This document shows positions 9,161-18,120 of a DNA stretch of 64,000 nt, piece by piece. Each line of letters begins with the position of its first letter. Position 1 is the stretch's first letter. Below the pieces are notes generated by a model. That model saw only the letters and a program-made list of their open reading frames with translations, was not told the origin of the DNA and did no database searches. This DNA is from Candidatus Barnesiella excrementigallinarum (GTDB taxonomy: Bacteria; Bacteroidota; Bacteroidia; Bacteroidales; Barnesiellaceae): assembly GCA_019114445.1 (NCBI GenBank), contig DXFL01000019.1, positions 1 through 64,000 of the forward strand. Direction: 5' to 3'. The translations under genes were made by a program, and so were the position numbers.

Positions 9161-9168
9161 CAAATATA
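9161..9168 (-). promoter_or_regulatory. -7 box of the acyl-CoA ligase gene
   Basis: Minus-strand TATATTTG, 26 bases upstream of the start codon. Confidence 0.5.
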
Positions 9169-9244
9169 CAACTTTGTTTGTAAAATCGCTCATTCATACA
9201 CAACTATTAAAGCCCGTCGGAAGGATATTTTCAAACGAAATGAG

Positions 9245-9252
9245 TAACTTTG
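9245..9252 (+). promoter_or_regulatory. -7 box of mtaB
   Basis: TAACTTTG lies 18 bases upstream of the chosen ATG at 9271. It covers the in-frame TTG at 9250, which argues against that codon as the start. Confidence 0.55.
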
Positions 9253-9270
9253 TCACCTATATTGCACTTC

Positions 9271-10587
9271 ATGATAGATATCAATACATTTCAAAATAAA
9301 ACGGCAGCCTATTATACTTTGGGTTGCAAACTCAATTTCGCCGAGACCTCATCGCTGGGGAAGATGCTCGAAGAAAAAGGGATTCGCAAAGTTCGTCCCG
9401 GCGAGAAAGCCGATATTTGTATCATTAACACTTGCTCGGTGACCGAGCTGGCCGACAAAAAGTGCCGACAAACCATTCGGCGCATAGCCCGCCAGCATCC
9501 CGGAGCGTTCATAATCGTAACCGGCTGCTATGCCCAACTCAAACCCGAAGAGATAGTCCATATCCCCGACGTAGATTTGGTACTGGGAACCGAGCAAAAA
9601 CTGGATATACTCCTCTATCTGGAAAACTTGGATCGGAAAGAAAAAGGACATATCGTCACTACCCCCACCAAAGATATTCAGAAATTCTCGCCCTCCTGTT
9701 CGCGAGGCGATCGCACCCGCTACTTCCTGAAAGTACAAGATGGCTGCGATTACTATTGCACCTACTGCACCATACCGTTTGCCCGGGGCCGAAGCCGAAG
9801 CGGGACCATCGAACAACTCACCGCACAAGCCCGCCACGTGGCCGAAGCCGGAGGAAAAGAGATTGTACTCACGGGGGTGAATATAGGCGATTTCGGCAAA
9901 CAAACCGGTGAAACATTCCTCGGCTTGATCCAGTCGCTCGACCAAGTGGAAGGCATCGAACACTACCGAATCTCCTCAATCGAGCCCAATTTGCTCACCG
10001 ACGAGATTATCGCTTTTGTCGCCCAATCGAAGCGGTTTGCCCCGCACTTTCACATTCCCCTGCAATCGGGGAGCGACACCGTGCTGAAACTCATGCGCCG
10101 CCACTACGACACCGCCTTGTTCGCCCACAAGATAGAGATGATTCGCCACACGATTCCCGATGCGTTCATCGGGGTCGACCTCATCACCGGAGTGAGGGGA
10201 GAAACCGAGGCGCTGTTCGAAGAGAGCCGACAATTTGTCGAAAACCTCGACATCTCGCAACTGCACGTGTTCACCTATTCCGAACGAGCCGGGACACAAG
10301 CCCTCAAAATAGAGCCCATCGTACCTGTTCCCGAACGGCACGACCGCTGCCGGCGTATGCTCGAAATCTCGGATAAAAAGCTACACGAGTTTTATGTCCG
10401 CTTTCAAGGGAGCACACGACCCGTATTGTTTGAACAACCGCGCAAAGGCGCTCCCATGCACGGGTTCACCGACAACTACATACGGGTGGAAATGCCTTTC
10501 CGCAAAGAGTGGGTAAACACCTGCCGGCCCGTCAGGCTGGGCGATTTCAATCCTGCGGGCGACGCACTCATGGCCACCGAAATATAA
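9271..10587 (+). CDS. mtaB: tRNA t6A37 methylthiotransferase MtaB
   Basis: A 438-residue radical-SAM methylthiotransferase that converts t6A to ms2t6A at tRNA position 37. The N-terminal cluster cysteines are Cys19 (TLGCKLN), Cys55 (NTCSVT) and Cys86 (VTGCYAQ). The radical-SAM CxxxCxxC is Cys159, Cys163 and Cys166 (CDYYCTYC). The spacing and the NTCSVTELADKKCRQ context match MtaB rather than MiaB or RimO. A C-terminal RNA-binding TRAM-like region is present. It heads a three-gene run (mtaB, acyltransferase, glycosyltransferase) with gaps of 10 and 1 bases. Confidence 0.9.
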   Translation: MIDINTFQNKTAAYYTLGCKLNFAETSSLGKMLEEKGIRKVRPGEKADICIINTCSVTELADKKCRQTIRRIARQHPGAFIIVTGCYAQLKPEEIVHIPDVDLVLGTEQKLDILLYLENLDRKEKGHIVTTPTKDIQKFSPSCSRGDRTRYFLKVQDGCDYYCTYCTIPFARGRSRSGTIEQLTAQARHVAEAGGKEIVLTGVNIGDFGKQTGETFLGLIQSLDQVEGIEHYRISSIEPNLLTDEIIAFVAQSKRFAPHFHIPLQSGSDTVLKLMRRHYDTALFAHKIEMIRHTIPDAFIGVDLITGVRGETEALFEESRQFVENLDISQLHVFTYSERAGTQALKIEPIVPVPERHDRCRRMLEISDKKLHEFYVRFQGSTRPVLFEQPRKGAPMHGFTDNYIRVEMPFRKEWVNTCRPVRLGDFNPAGDALMATEI

Positions 10588-10597
10588 TGTTTGCAAC

Positions 10598-11509
10598 ATG
10601 AAAAAAGAGACACTCCAAAATATCCTTTATTCGCCGCTTTACGTGTGGTTCAAACTGCACGCCATGCTGCCCTTGCCCATTCTCTACGGATTATCCGACA
10701 TACTGTTTTTCCCACTCTACCACATTGTACATTACCGCCGGAAACTGGTACAGGAAAATCTGCGCAACGCCTTCCCCGACAAGGATAAAAAAGAGTTGAA
10801 ACAACTCGAAAAAAAATTTTACCATCACTTCTGCGACTACATCGTCGAAACAATCAAACTCATGCACATTTCCGACGAAGAGATGCGCCGCCGCATGGTA
10901 TTCGAACAAGTAGAAATCATCGATCGGGTTTTTGCCCAAAACCGCTCCATCATTATTCTGCTGGGACATTTCGGCAACTGGGAATGGGTTCCCTCCATCA
11001 CCTTGTGGACACACACCACCGATGTCATTTTCGCCCAAATATACCGGCCTCTCAATAACGAATGGTTCGACCGTTTCTTCTTGAAACTCCGCTCTCGTTT
11101 CGGCTCTATATGCATTGCCAAAAAAGAGACCCTGCGGGCTATCTTGCAAATGAAACGCACGGGGAAACCCTCCATTACCGGATTCATGTCCGACCAAACC
11201 CCCTCGCCGGCCAATATCCACCATTGGGCCAAATTCCTTTCCCAAGATTCCCCGGTACTGACCGGCTACGAAAAGATAGCCCGAAAAACCGATTTTGCCG
11301 TACTCTACTTCGATGTAGAAATTGTAAAACGAGGATACTACAAAACCACCATACGGGAAATTGCCCTGCATCCCAACGAACTGCCCGAATTCGAAATTAC
11401 CGACCGCTACACCGCTATGATGGAAAAGACCATACTCCGCAATCCGTGGGCTTGGTTGTGGACCCATAAACGCTGGAAATACAAACATGAAAATTTCCCC
11501 GACTCCTGA
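10598..11509 (+). CDS. LpxL/HtrB-like lipid A acyltransferase
   Basis: A 303-residue member of the lysophospholipid/lipid A acyltransferase family. The catalytic HX4E motif is GHFGNWEW (His124, Glu129). The N-terminus has a hydrophobic anchor (PLPILYGLSDILFFPLYHIV) typical of LpxL/LpxM, and QTPSP near residue 205 is also conserved in the family. It should add a secondary acyl chain to lipid A at the inner membrane. The next gene begins one base after its stop, so it is translated from the same mRNA as mtaB and the glycosyltransferase. An acyl-chain role in another lipid (for example ornithine lipid) cannot be excluded. Confidence 0.82.
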   Translation: MKKETLQNILYSPLYVWFKLHAMLPLPILYGLSDILFFPLYHIVHYRRKLVQENLRNAFPDKDKKELKQLEKKFYHHFCDYIVETIKLMHISDEEMRRRMVFEQVEIIDRVFAQNRSIIILLGHFGNWEWVPSITLWTHTTDVIFAQIYRPLNNEWFDRFFLKLRSRFGSICIAKKETLRAILQMKRTGKPSITGFMSDQTPSPANIHHWAKFLSQDSPVLTGYEKIARKTDFAVLYFDVEIVKRGYYKTTIREIALHPNELPEFEITDRYTAMMEKTILRNPWAWLWTHKRWKYKHENFPDS

Positions 11510-11510
11510 C

Positions 11511-12506
11511 ATGAAAAAAATCGCCGTCGTCATACTCAACTGGAACGGAGCCGAACTGCTCCGCCGATTCCTCCCTTCGGTTTGCTCCCACACCAATACC
11601 GAAATAGCCGATGTTATCGTCGTCGACAACGGATCGGACGACAACTCTGTGCAAATCATCAAACAGGGATTTCCGCAGGTACGTACCCTCCTCTTCCCCA
11701 AAAATTACGGATTTGCCGAAGGGTACAACCGGGCATTGGATGCTCTTGACTACGAATATGCCGTGCTGCTCAACTCCGATGTAGAAACTTCGCCCCACTG
11801 GCTCGAACCGCTACTCGATTTTGTCGAGAAAAATCCCGACGTAGCAGCCTGCCAACCCAAAATAAGGTCCTTACGGGAACGTGAAAAATTCGAATATGCC
11901 GGTGCTGCCGGCGGATTTATCGACCGCTACGGCTATCCTTTTTGCCGCGGAAGGGTATTCGGTACGATAGAGGACGACCACGGACAATACGACGACAAAC
12001 CTTGCGACATATTTTGGGCCAGCGGAGCCGCCCTATTCGTCCGCACCGAGGTATACCGCAAAGTAGGTGGACTCGACCCGCTGTTTTTCGCCCACATGGA
12101 GGAGATAGACCTCTGTTGGCGCATACATTTGGCCGGCTACCGGGTAACCGTCGTCCCGCAAAGCATGATATTCCATCAGGGAGGGGCTTCGCTCGATGCC
12201 GCCAACCCGCGGAAAACCTACCTCAACTTCCGCAACAATCTGCTTATGCTGTATAAAAATCTGCCCCGGAAAGAGGGGAAAAGCATTCTATTCATTCGCC
12301 GGCTCTACGACACACTGGCTTTCGCCCGATTCGTACTGCTGGGACAAATAGCTCACGCCAAAGCCGTACTCCGGGCCCACAACGATTTCAGGAAAATGCG
12401 TAACAAATACACCCGGTTTCCCGAAACGAACCTCTTGGGTACATTCCCCGAAACCCGGCGCAACATTACAATAGACTATTTTCTCAAACGGAAAAAACTG
12501 TTTTAA
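11511..12506 (+). CDS. GT2 family glycosyltransferase (rhamnosyltransferase-like)
   Basis: A 331-residue family 2 glycosyltransferase. ILNWNG (residues 8-13), VIVVDNGSDDNS and the DxD-equivalent LLNSDVE bind the nucleotide sugar. WASGAALFVRTEVYRKVGG and FFAHMEEIDLCWR are the acceptor-side motifs of rhamnosyl/glucosyl transferases. The ATG at 11511, one base after the upstream stop, is preferred over one at 11487 inside the upstream gene because the family starts with the first beta strand. Its place beside an LpxL-like gene suggests a role in surface glycolipid or LPS assembly. The donor sugar is unknown. Confidence 0.82.
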   Translation: MKKIAVVILNWNGAELLRRFLPSVCSHTNTEIADVIVVDNGSDDNSVQIIKQGFPQVRTLLFPKNYGFAEGYNRALDALDYEYAVLLNSDVETSPHWLEPLLDFVEKNPDVAACQPKIRSLREREKFEYAGAAGGFIDRYGYPFCRGRVFGTIEDDHGQYDDKPCDIFWASGAALFVRTEVYRKVGGLDPLFFAHMEEIDLCWRIHLAGYRVTVVPQSMIFHQGGASLDAANPRKTYLNFRNNLLMLYKNLPRKEGKSILFIRRLYDTLAFARFVLLGQIAHAKAVLRAHNDFRKMRNKYTRFPETNLLGTFPETRRNITIDYFLKRKKLF

Positions 12507-12521
12507 CAGCCGTACCCCACA

Positions 12522-13739
12522 CTAACGGAACATCTTCACCACCCGTTCCAATGCTGCGATAAAAGCATCGGCTTCGGCTTTCGTATTATAGGCGGCAAAC
12601 GATACCCGCACCGTGCCTTCTATGCCGAGGGCGGTCATCAACGGCTGCGCACAATGGTGCCCCGTGCGGACTGCCACACCCAGTTTATCGAGCAACATAC
12701 CCATGTCGTAGTGGTGTATGCCATCGACCAAAAACGATATCACGGCACTCTTATGATCCGATGTCCCGAAAATACGCATCCCTTCGATGGCCTGCATCCG
12801 CTCGGTCGCATAGCGCAACAATTCATTCTCGTGGGCGGCAATGGCTTCTAAACCTATCCCCTCGACATAATCGAGAGCCGAGGCAAAAGCCGCCGTCCCC
12901 ACATAGTCGGGGGTACCGGCTTCGAATTTAAAAGGTAATTCGCCAAAGGTGGTACCCGAAAAATCGACATGAGCAATCATCTCGCCCCCACCCTGATAAG
13001 GAGGCATGGCATCGAGCCATTTCTCCTTGCCATAGAGTACGCCTATGCCCGTAGGGCCATATACTTTATGTGCCGAGAACGCATAAAAATCGGCATCCAA
13101 CGCCTGCACATTCACCCGCAAGTGGGGTATTGCCTGCGCCCCGTCGACCAAAACAGGAACACCTTGCGAATGGGCATAAGCAATCATTTCGCCCACCGGG
13201 TTTATCGTACCCAACACATTGGAAATGTGTGTAACTCCTACCAAACGGGTATGTTCGTTGAAGAGTTGTTTATACACCTCCAACTCCAATTCGCCCCGCT
13301 CGTTGATGGGAACCACCCGCAGTTTGATGTGACGCCGACGTTGCAGCAGTTGCCACGGCACAATATCGGCATGGTGTTCCATCACGGTAAGAATTACCTC
13401 GTCGCCATCGTGCAGGAACTCGTCGCCAAACGACGAAGCCACCAAGTTGATAGCCTCGGTAGTTCCCCGGGTAAACACAATCTCGCTCGACGACCCGGCT
13501 CCGATAAACTGCTGGACCCGACGACGAGCTGCCTCGTGGGCGTCGGTAGCTTCCTGACTCAGAGTATGGACACCGCGATGTACATTGGCATTCACCCGGT
13601 AGTAGGTGTCGGCTATATGGTCGACTACACATTTGGGGGTTTGCGACGTAGCAGCGTTATCGAGATAAATCAATGGACGCCCCGAAACCTCCCGCTTCAA
13701 AATGGGGAAGTCTTCTCTTATTTTTTCCACATCAAGCAT
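12522..13739 (-). CDS. sufS: Cysteine desulfurase SufS
   Basis: A 405-residue group II cysteine desulfurase that takes sulfur from cysteine as a persulfide for Fe-S cluster building. The PLP lysine is Lys225 in FSAHKVYGPTG, and the persulfide cysteine is Cys363 in RTGHHCAQP. It is the last gene of the cvpA-sufB-sufC-sufD-sufS run. No sufE or sufU lies next to it, so its sulfur acceptor, if any, is encoded elsewhere. Confidence 0.95.
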   Translation of the reverse strand: MLDVEKIREDFPILKREVSGRPLIYLDNAATSQTPKCVVDHIADTYYRVNANVHRGVHTLSQEATDAHEAARRRVQQFIGAGSSSEIVFTRGTTEAINLVASSFGDEFLHDGDEVILTVMEHHADIVPWQLLQRRRHIKLRVVPINERGELELEVYKQLFNEHTRLVGVTHISNVLGTINPVGEMIAYAHSQGVPVLVDGAQAIPHLRVNVQALDADFYAFSAHKVYGPTGIGVLYGKEKWLDAMPPYQGGGEMIAHVDFSGTTFGELPFKFEAGTPDYVGTAAFASALDYVEGIGLEAIAAHENELLRYATERMQAIEGMRIFGTSDHKSAVISFLVDGIHHYDMGMLLDKLGVAVRTGHHCAQPLMTALGIEGTVRVSFAAYNTKAEADAFIAALERVVKMFR

Positions 13740-13760
13740 GGCTCAAATCTCTTTTTATTT

Positions 13761-15110
13761 TTAACGACAAGCCCTACAACCCGAACATTTGGCCAACTCG
13801 CCCCGGAAACGTTTCTCTACCAACTGGCGCAACCGGTCTTTCAAGGCGTCGAGACGCACCTGCTCGATCACATCGTTGGTAAAGGCAAACATCAACAACA
13901 TACGGGCTTCGGCCTCGGGAATACCGCGCGAGCGCATATAAAACAATGCATTAGGATCGAGCTGTCCCACGGTGGCACCGTGGCTGCACTTCACATCGTC
14001 GGCATAAATTTCGAGTTGCGGTTTGGTATACATTTTAGCCAACGGCGAAGCACACAAATTTTTGTTGCTTTGGTAGGCCTCGGTTTTCTGTGCGCCGTGA
14101 CGCACCAATATTCGACCGGCAAAAGAGCCTCGGGCCGAATCGTTCAACACATATTTAAACAACTCGTTGCTGTGGCAATGCGGAACGGCATGGTCGATAA
14201 ACGTACACGTATCGACCGACTGCTCCTTGTCGACAATGGCCATACCGCACAACGAAAGTTCGGCATACTCACCGGCAAACTCGGTGTAATAGTTGCTGCG
14301 GGTAACTCCGTTGTGCAACACGATTCCGTTGACCAGCACGTTGGAACGGGCACCCTGCCGGACAAACACCGAAGCCACCTTCGAGGTATGTTCCGACGAC
14401 TCCTCCATATCGTAGTAATCAAACACGGCATCGTCGTCCACAAATATCTCGCACACCTGCGACGACATATAGTTTGCCGACGTGTCGTCCGAGTGGTCGC
14501 ACACCAGCAATTTGGCCTGCGCACCTTTTCCCACGACAATCAGCAACCTGCGGTTCACCATGAAATCGACACTCCCGAACAAAATATTCACCAACTGTAT
14601 GGGTTTCTCAACCACTACCCCATCGGGGACATACAAGAAAAACCCATCTTGCGCAAAAGCGGTATTCAAAGCCACGGTACCGTCGCGATTCATATCGGCT
14701 ATTTTTCCGTAATAGCGCGACACCAATTCGGGATATTGCACCGACAGGTCGTGAAGGCCACCCACCAAAACCCCTTCGGGGAGCTTGGCAGCCGCCGGCC
14801 GAACCGACTTGTAAAACGAATCGTTGACCACAAAATAGAGCAGCGTACTCAGGTTGGGCACATCGCACCGAAATACTTCATAAGGGTTGGTCTCTATATT
14901 CAGCCGAGCCAAATTCAAGCCATAATCGGGAGCATAAAGCGATTCTACATCGGTACGGCGAAACTCTTCGTCTTTCAACGAAGGTAAACCCTTACGCTCC
15001 AACAAAGCCACAGCCTCCTCGCGCAAACCATTCATCACGGCCGACGAATGCGATGCGATTAAATCCCTCTGCGACCTGTACAATTCTATGTATTGCTGTA
15101 CTGCACTCAT
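13761..15110 (-). CDS. sufD: Fe-S cluster assembly protein SufD
   Basis: A 449-residue SufD-type scaffold subunit of the SufBC2D complex, with the beta-helix core shared with SufB. The family signature is AYQSNKNLCASPLAKMYTKP followed by DDVKCSHGATVGQLD. The C-terminus carries a CxxC-type tail (CSGCRACR). The ATG at 15110 is preferred over the GTG at 15116; it leaves a 6-base gap after sufC. Confidence 0.93.
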   Translation of the reverse strand: MSAVQQYIELYRSQRDLIASHSSAVMNGLREEAVALLERKGLPSLKDEEFRRTDVESLYAPDYGLNLARLNIETNPYEVFRCDVPNLSTLLYFVVNDSFYKSVRPAAAKLPEGVLVGGLHDLSVQYPELVSRYYGKIADMNRDGTVALNTAFAQDGFFLYVPDGVVVEKPIQLVNILFGSVDFMVNRRLLIVVGKGAQAKLLVCDHSDDTSANYMSSQVCEIFVDDDAVFDYYDMEESSEHTSKVASVFVRQGARSNVLVNGIVLHNGVTRSNYYTEFAGEYAELSLCGMAIVDKEQSVDTCTFIDHAVPHCHSNELFKYVLNDSARGSFAGRILVRHGAQKTEAYQSNKNLCASPLAKMYTKPQLEIYADDVKCSHGATVGQLDPNALFYMRSRGIPEAEARMLLMFAFTNDVIEQVRLDALKDRLRQLVEKRFRGELAKCSGCRACR

Positions 15111-15116
15111 ACCCAC

Positions 15117-15872
15117 TTATATTTCGCCCAACTCTTTTTTTATCCAATCATACCCGCGCTCTTCCAATTCGAGAGCCAGTTCGGGACCGCCCGATTTTAC
15201 AATACGTCCTTTGTACAATACATGGACAAAATCGGGAGCGATATAGTCCAACAACCGTTGGTAATGGGTAATCACGATTGTTGCATTCTTCTCCGACTTC
15301 AACTTGTTCACACCGCCGGCAACAATACGCAGAGCGTCGATGTCGAGGCCGCTGTCGGTCTCGTCGAGAATAGAGAGGCGGGGTTCGAGCATAGCCATTT
15401 GGAAAATCTCGTTCCGCTTTTTCTCGCCACCCGAAAAACCTTCGTTTACCGAACGGCTGGCCAACTTGTTATCCAACTCTACAATCTCGCGTTTCTCGCG
15501 CATGAGTTTCAAGAAATCGGTAGCCGACAACGGTTCGAGCCCCTTGTATTTGCGCTGTTCGTTTACCGCCGTACGCATAAAGTTAACCATGCTCACGCCC
15601 GGAATTTCCACCGGATATTGGAAACTAAGAAACAGTCCCTCGTGCGAGCGGTCCTCGGGCGACAAGGCCAAGAGGTCCTTTCCGTAAAACTCCACACTGC
15701 CCCGTGTGACTTCATAGGCCGGATTCCCGGTCAACACGGCCGAAAGGGTACTCTTTCCCGAACCATTCGGTCCCATAATGGCATGGACCTCACCCGGTTT
15801 CACTTCGAGGTTGATTCCTTTCAATATCTCTTTACCATTTATATTGGCATGCAAGTCGTTAATCTTCAACAT
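15117..15872 (-). CDS. sufC: Fe-S cluster assembly ATPase SufC
   Basis: A 251-residue ABC-type ATPase that drives the SufBCD scaffold. The Walker A motif GPNGSGKST is at residues 34-42, the signature is FSGGEKKRNE and the Walker B is LSILDETDSGLD. It has no membrane segment, as expected for SufC. A 68-base gap separates it from sufB and 6 bases from sufD. Confidence 0.96.
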   Translation of the reverse strand: MLKINDLHANINGKEILKGINLEVKPGEVHAIMGPNGSGKSTLSAVLTGNPAYEVTRGSVEFYGKDLLALSPEDRSHEGLFLSFQYPVEIPGVSMVNFMRTAVNEQRKYKGLEPLSATDFLKLMREKREIVELDNKLASRSVNEGFSGGEKKRNEIFQMAMLEPRLSILDETDSGLDIDALRIVAGGVNKLKSEKNATIVITHYQRLLDYIAPDFVHVLYKGRIVKSGGPELALELEERGYDWIKKELGEI

Positions 15873-15940
15873 AGATATTTGGTTTTATTTTTTTCAGTTT
15901 TACATTTTGCCGCAACGGAATCACGGGAATCACAAATTTT

Positions 15941-17392
15941 TTATCCCACCGAGCCTTCGAGCGAAATTTGCAACAATTTCTGCGCTTCGACGGCAAACTC
16001 CATCGGCAATTTGTTCATTACCTCTTTGGCATATCCGTTCACGATAAGTCCCACGGCATCCTCGGTGGAGATTCCCCGTTGGTTGCAATAGAATATTTGG
16101 TCCTCGTTGATTTTCGAAGTAGTAGCTTCGTGTTCCACCACAGCCGATTCGTTTTGTATATCCATATACGGGAATGTGTGTGCCCCGCAATCGGAACTAA
16201 GTAACAGGCTGTCGCACTGGGTAAAGTTCCGGGCATTTTCGGCACCGGGCAATACCTTTACGAGACCCCGATAGCTGTTTTGGCTGCGGCCTGCCGAGAT
16301 ACCTTTCGACACAATGGTGCTGCGTGTATTCTTGCCAATGTGGATCATCTTCGTACCGGTATCGGCCTGTTGGAAATTATTGGTCACGGCCACCGAATAA
16401 AACTCGCCCACCGAATGGTCGCCGGCCAATACGCAACTGGGATATTTCCACGTGATGGCCGAACCCGTCTCAACCTGTGTCCACGACAGTTTCGAATGGT
16501 CGCCCTTGCACATACCGCGCTTGGTTACGAAATTGTAAATGCCGCCTTTCCCCTCCTTGTCGCCGGGATACCAGTTTTGCACCGTCGAATATTTCACTTC
16601 GGCACGGTCGTGTACCACAATTTCGACAATAGCAGCGTGCAGTTGGTTTTCGTCGCGCATGGGCGCCGTACAACCTTCGAGGTAGCTCACATAGCTATCG
16701 TCGTCGGCCACAATAAGCGTACGCTCGAACTGACCCGTATTGGCGGCATTGATACGGAAATAGGTCGACAACTCCATCGGGCAACGCACGCCTTTGGGAA
16801 TATAGACAAACGACCCGTCGCTGAATACCGCCGAGTTGAGTGCGGCAAAGAAGTTGTCGCGATACGACACCACCGAACCCAAATAGCGTTTCACCAAATC
16901 GGGATAATCTTTCACGGCCTCGCTGAACGAACAGAAAATCACGCCCAACTCGGCCAGTTTTTCCCGGAAGGTCGTCCGCACCGACACACTGTCCATTACG
17001 GCATCAACGGCAATTCCCGACAGTTTCATCTGCTCTTCGAGCGAGATACCCAGTTTGTCGAAAGTCTTTCGCAATTCGGGATCAACCTCTTCGAGGCTTT
17101 TAGGTGCCGTCTTGGTCTTGGGAGCGGCATAATAGCTAATGGCTTGGTAGTCGATCTCGGGAATCGTCAGGTGTGCCCAATGGGGCATCTCCATAGTTTT
17201 CCAATGGGCATACGCTTTCAAGCGAAATTCGAGCAGCCACCCGGGTTCGCCTTTCTTCTCCGAGATATGGCGGATAATATCCTCGTTGAGCCCGTTAGGA
17301 ATAATATCGGTCTCTATATCGGTTACAAAACCATATTTGTAATCGTTAGAGGTAACGTCGTTCAATATTTCATTCGAATGGTCTTGTTTCAT
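15941..17392 (-). CDS. sufB: Fe-S cluster assembly protein SufB
   Basis: A 483-residue SufB scaffold subunit. Diagnostic stretches are [39 protein letters not shown] and [14 protein letters not shown], with the C-terminal [13 protein letters not shown]. Clusters are thought to assemble at the SufB-SufD interface. Its ATG overlaps the stop of the upstream cvpA-like gene by four bases (ATGA), so the two are translationally coupled. Confidence 0.96.
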   Translation of the reverse strand: MKQDHSNEILNDVTSNDYKYGFVTDIETDIIPNGLNEDIIRHISEKKGEPGWLLEFRLKAYAHWKTMEMPHWAHLTIPEIDYQAISYYAAPKTKTAPKSLEEVDPELRKTFDKLGISLEEQMKLSGIAVDAVMDSVSVRTTFREKLAELGVIFCSFSEAVKDYPDLVKRYLGSVVSYRDNFFAALNSAVFSDGSFVYIPKGVRCPMELSTYFRINAANTGQFERTLIVADDDSYVSYLEGCTAPMRDENQLHAAIVEIVVHDRAEVKYSTVQNWYPGDKEGKGGIYNFVTKRGMCKGDHSKLSWTQVETGSAITWKYPSCVLAGDHSVGEFYSVAVTNNFQQADTGTKMIHIGKNTRSTIVSKGISAGRSQNSYRGLVKVLPGAENARNFTQCDSLLLSSDCGAHTFPYMDIQNESAVVEHEATTSKINEDQIFYCNQRGISTEDAVGLIVNGYAKEVMNKLPMEFAVEAQKLLQISLEGSVG

Positions 17393-17970
17393 TTTTTGTC
17401 GACTTTTCTGTTTTCACAATATAGTGAATAATCCTCGTCCATCGAGTAAGGAATAAACAATCCCGACGACGGTTTGGTTGTCGAGACGAGTGTCTCTTGC
17501 GCTATCGAGAAAAGCGTCGGCGCAGCCTGCATGGTATAACCGTAAAAACGCGAAGCCGAGATCACCTGTTCGGGAATGAGTTTTCCTTTGGGATCGATAA
17601 TATGGACAAGATTCAATACAATACTCAATATTACCCAATATTTAACGGCGCCGAACAAGGCTCCTGCCAATCGATCGAGCCAGCCCAACGCCACTTGGCG
17701 ACTGATGTGGTGTATCAACCTCATCAACTGTACACACACGATATACACGACAAGGAACAACAGGGAGTATGCGATAATCCGACTTACACCAACAGGCAGG
17801 TCGAACATCTCCTGTAACAATCTGCCAAACGATTCGCCAAACAGTCGCGAGACTATCACTCCCGCCACAAAACCGCCCAGCGAACCCAACTGCCGCAACA
17901 CGCCTTTGATAAGCCCATACAACGCTCCTACCACGGCAATCAACAATATGGAAAAATCTATATAGTTCAT
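17389..17970 (-). CDS. CvpA family membrane protein
   Basis: A 193-residue protein with about four hydrophobic segments ([79 protein letters not shown]). The pattern and the conserved DRLAGALFG match the CvpA/colicin V production family. Its role is unclear; homologues are linked to envelope stress or cell-wall processes. It is the first gene of the suf run and shares a four-base overlap with sufB. The ATG at 17970 is preferred to the TTG at 17976. Confidence 0.8.
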   Translation of the reverse strand: MNYIDFSILLIAVVGALYGLIKGVLRQLGSLGGFVAGVIVSRLFGESFGRLLQEMFDLPVGVSRIIAYSLLFLVVYIVCVQLMRLIHHISRQVALGWLDRLAGALFGAVKYWVILSIVLNLVHIIDPKGKLIPEQVISASRFYGYTMQAAPTLFSIAQETLVSTTKPSSGLFIPYSMDEDYSLYCENRKVDKK

Positions 17971-17995
17971 CTCCAACTATCGTTCCTTAGTGTTG

Positions 17996-18003
17996 CAAAA
18001 TTA
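17996..18003 (-). promoter_or_regulatory. -7 box of the cvpA-suf operon
   Basis: Minus-strand TAATTTTG, 26 bases upstream of the cvpA-like ATG. Confidence 0.55.
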
Positions 18004-18062
18004 CTTTTTTATTTTGAATAAGTTTCCCATTTCGGCCTTATTATACACGAAAACCGATAACA

Positions 18063-18095
18063 AAGGCTGCCCCGTTTTTTTTACAGAGCAGCCTT
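18063..18095 (-). terminator. Probable terminator of rimP-nusA-infB
   Basis: Read on the minus strand, AAGGCTGCTC pairs with GGGCAGCCTT across an A-rich loop (eight A in a row), 25 bases after the infB stop. There is no long T-run, but the hairpin closely matches the one after glgB at 63301-63336. Confidence 0.55.
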
Positions 18096-18120
18096 CGATA
18101 TGCGAAACCCGTTTCTGTCA

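Noticed and set aside
12969-14987. A 672-codon plus-strand frame opposite sufD/sufS
   Set aside because: It is the reverse shadow of the sufS and sufD genes, with no known motif; the minus-strand Suf proteins are certain.
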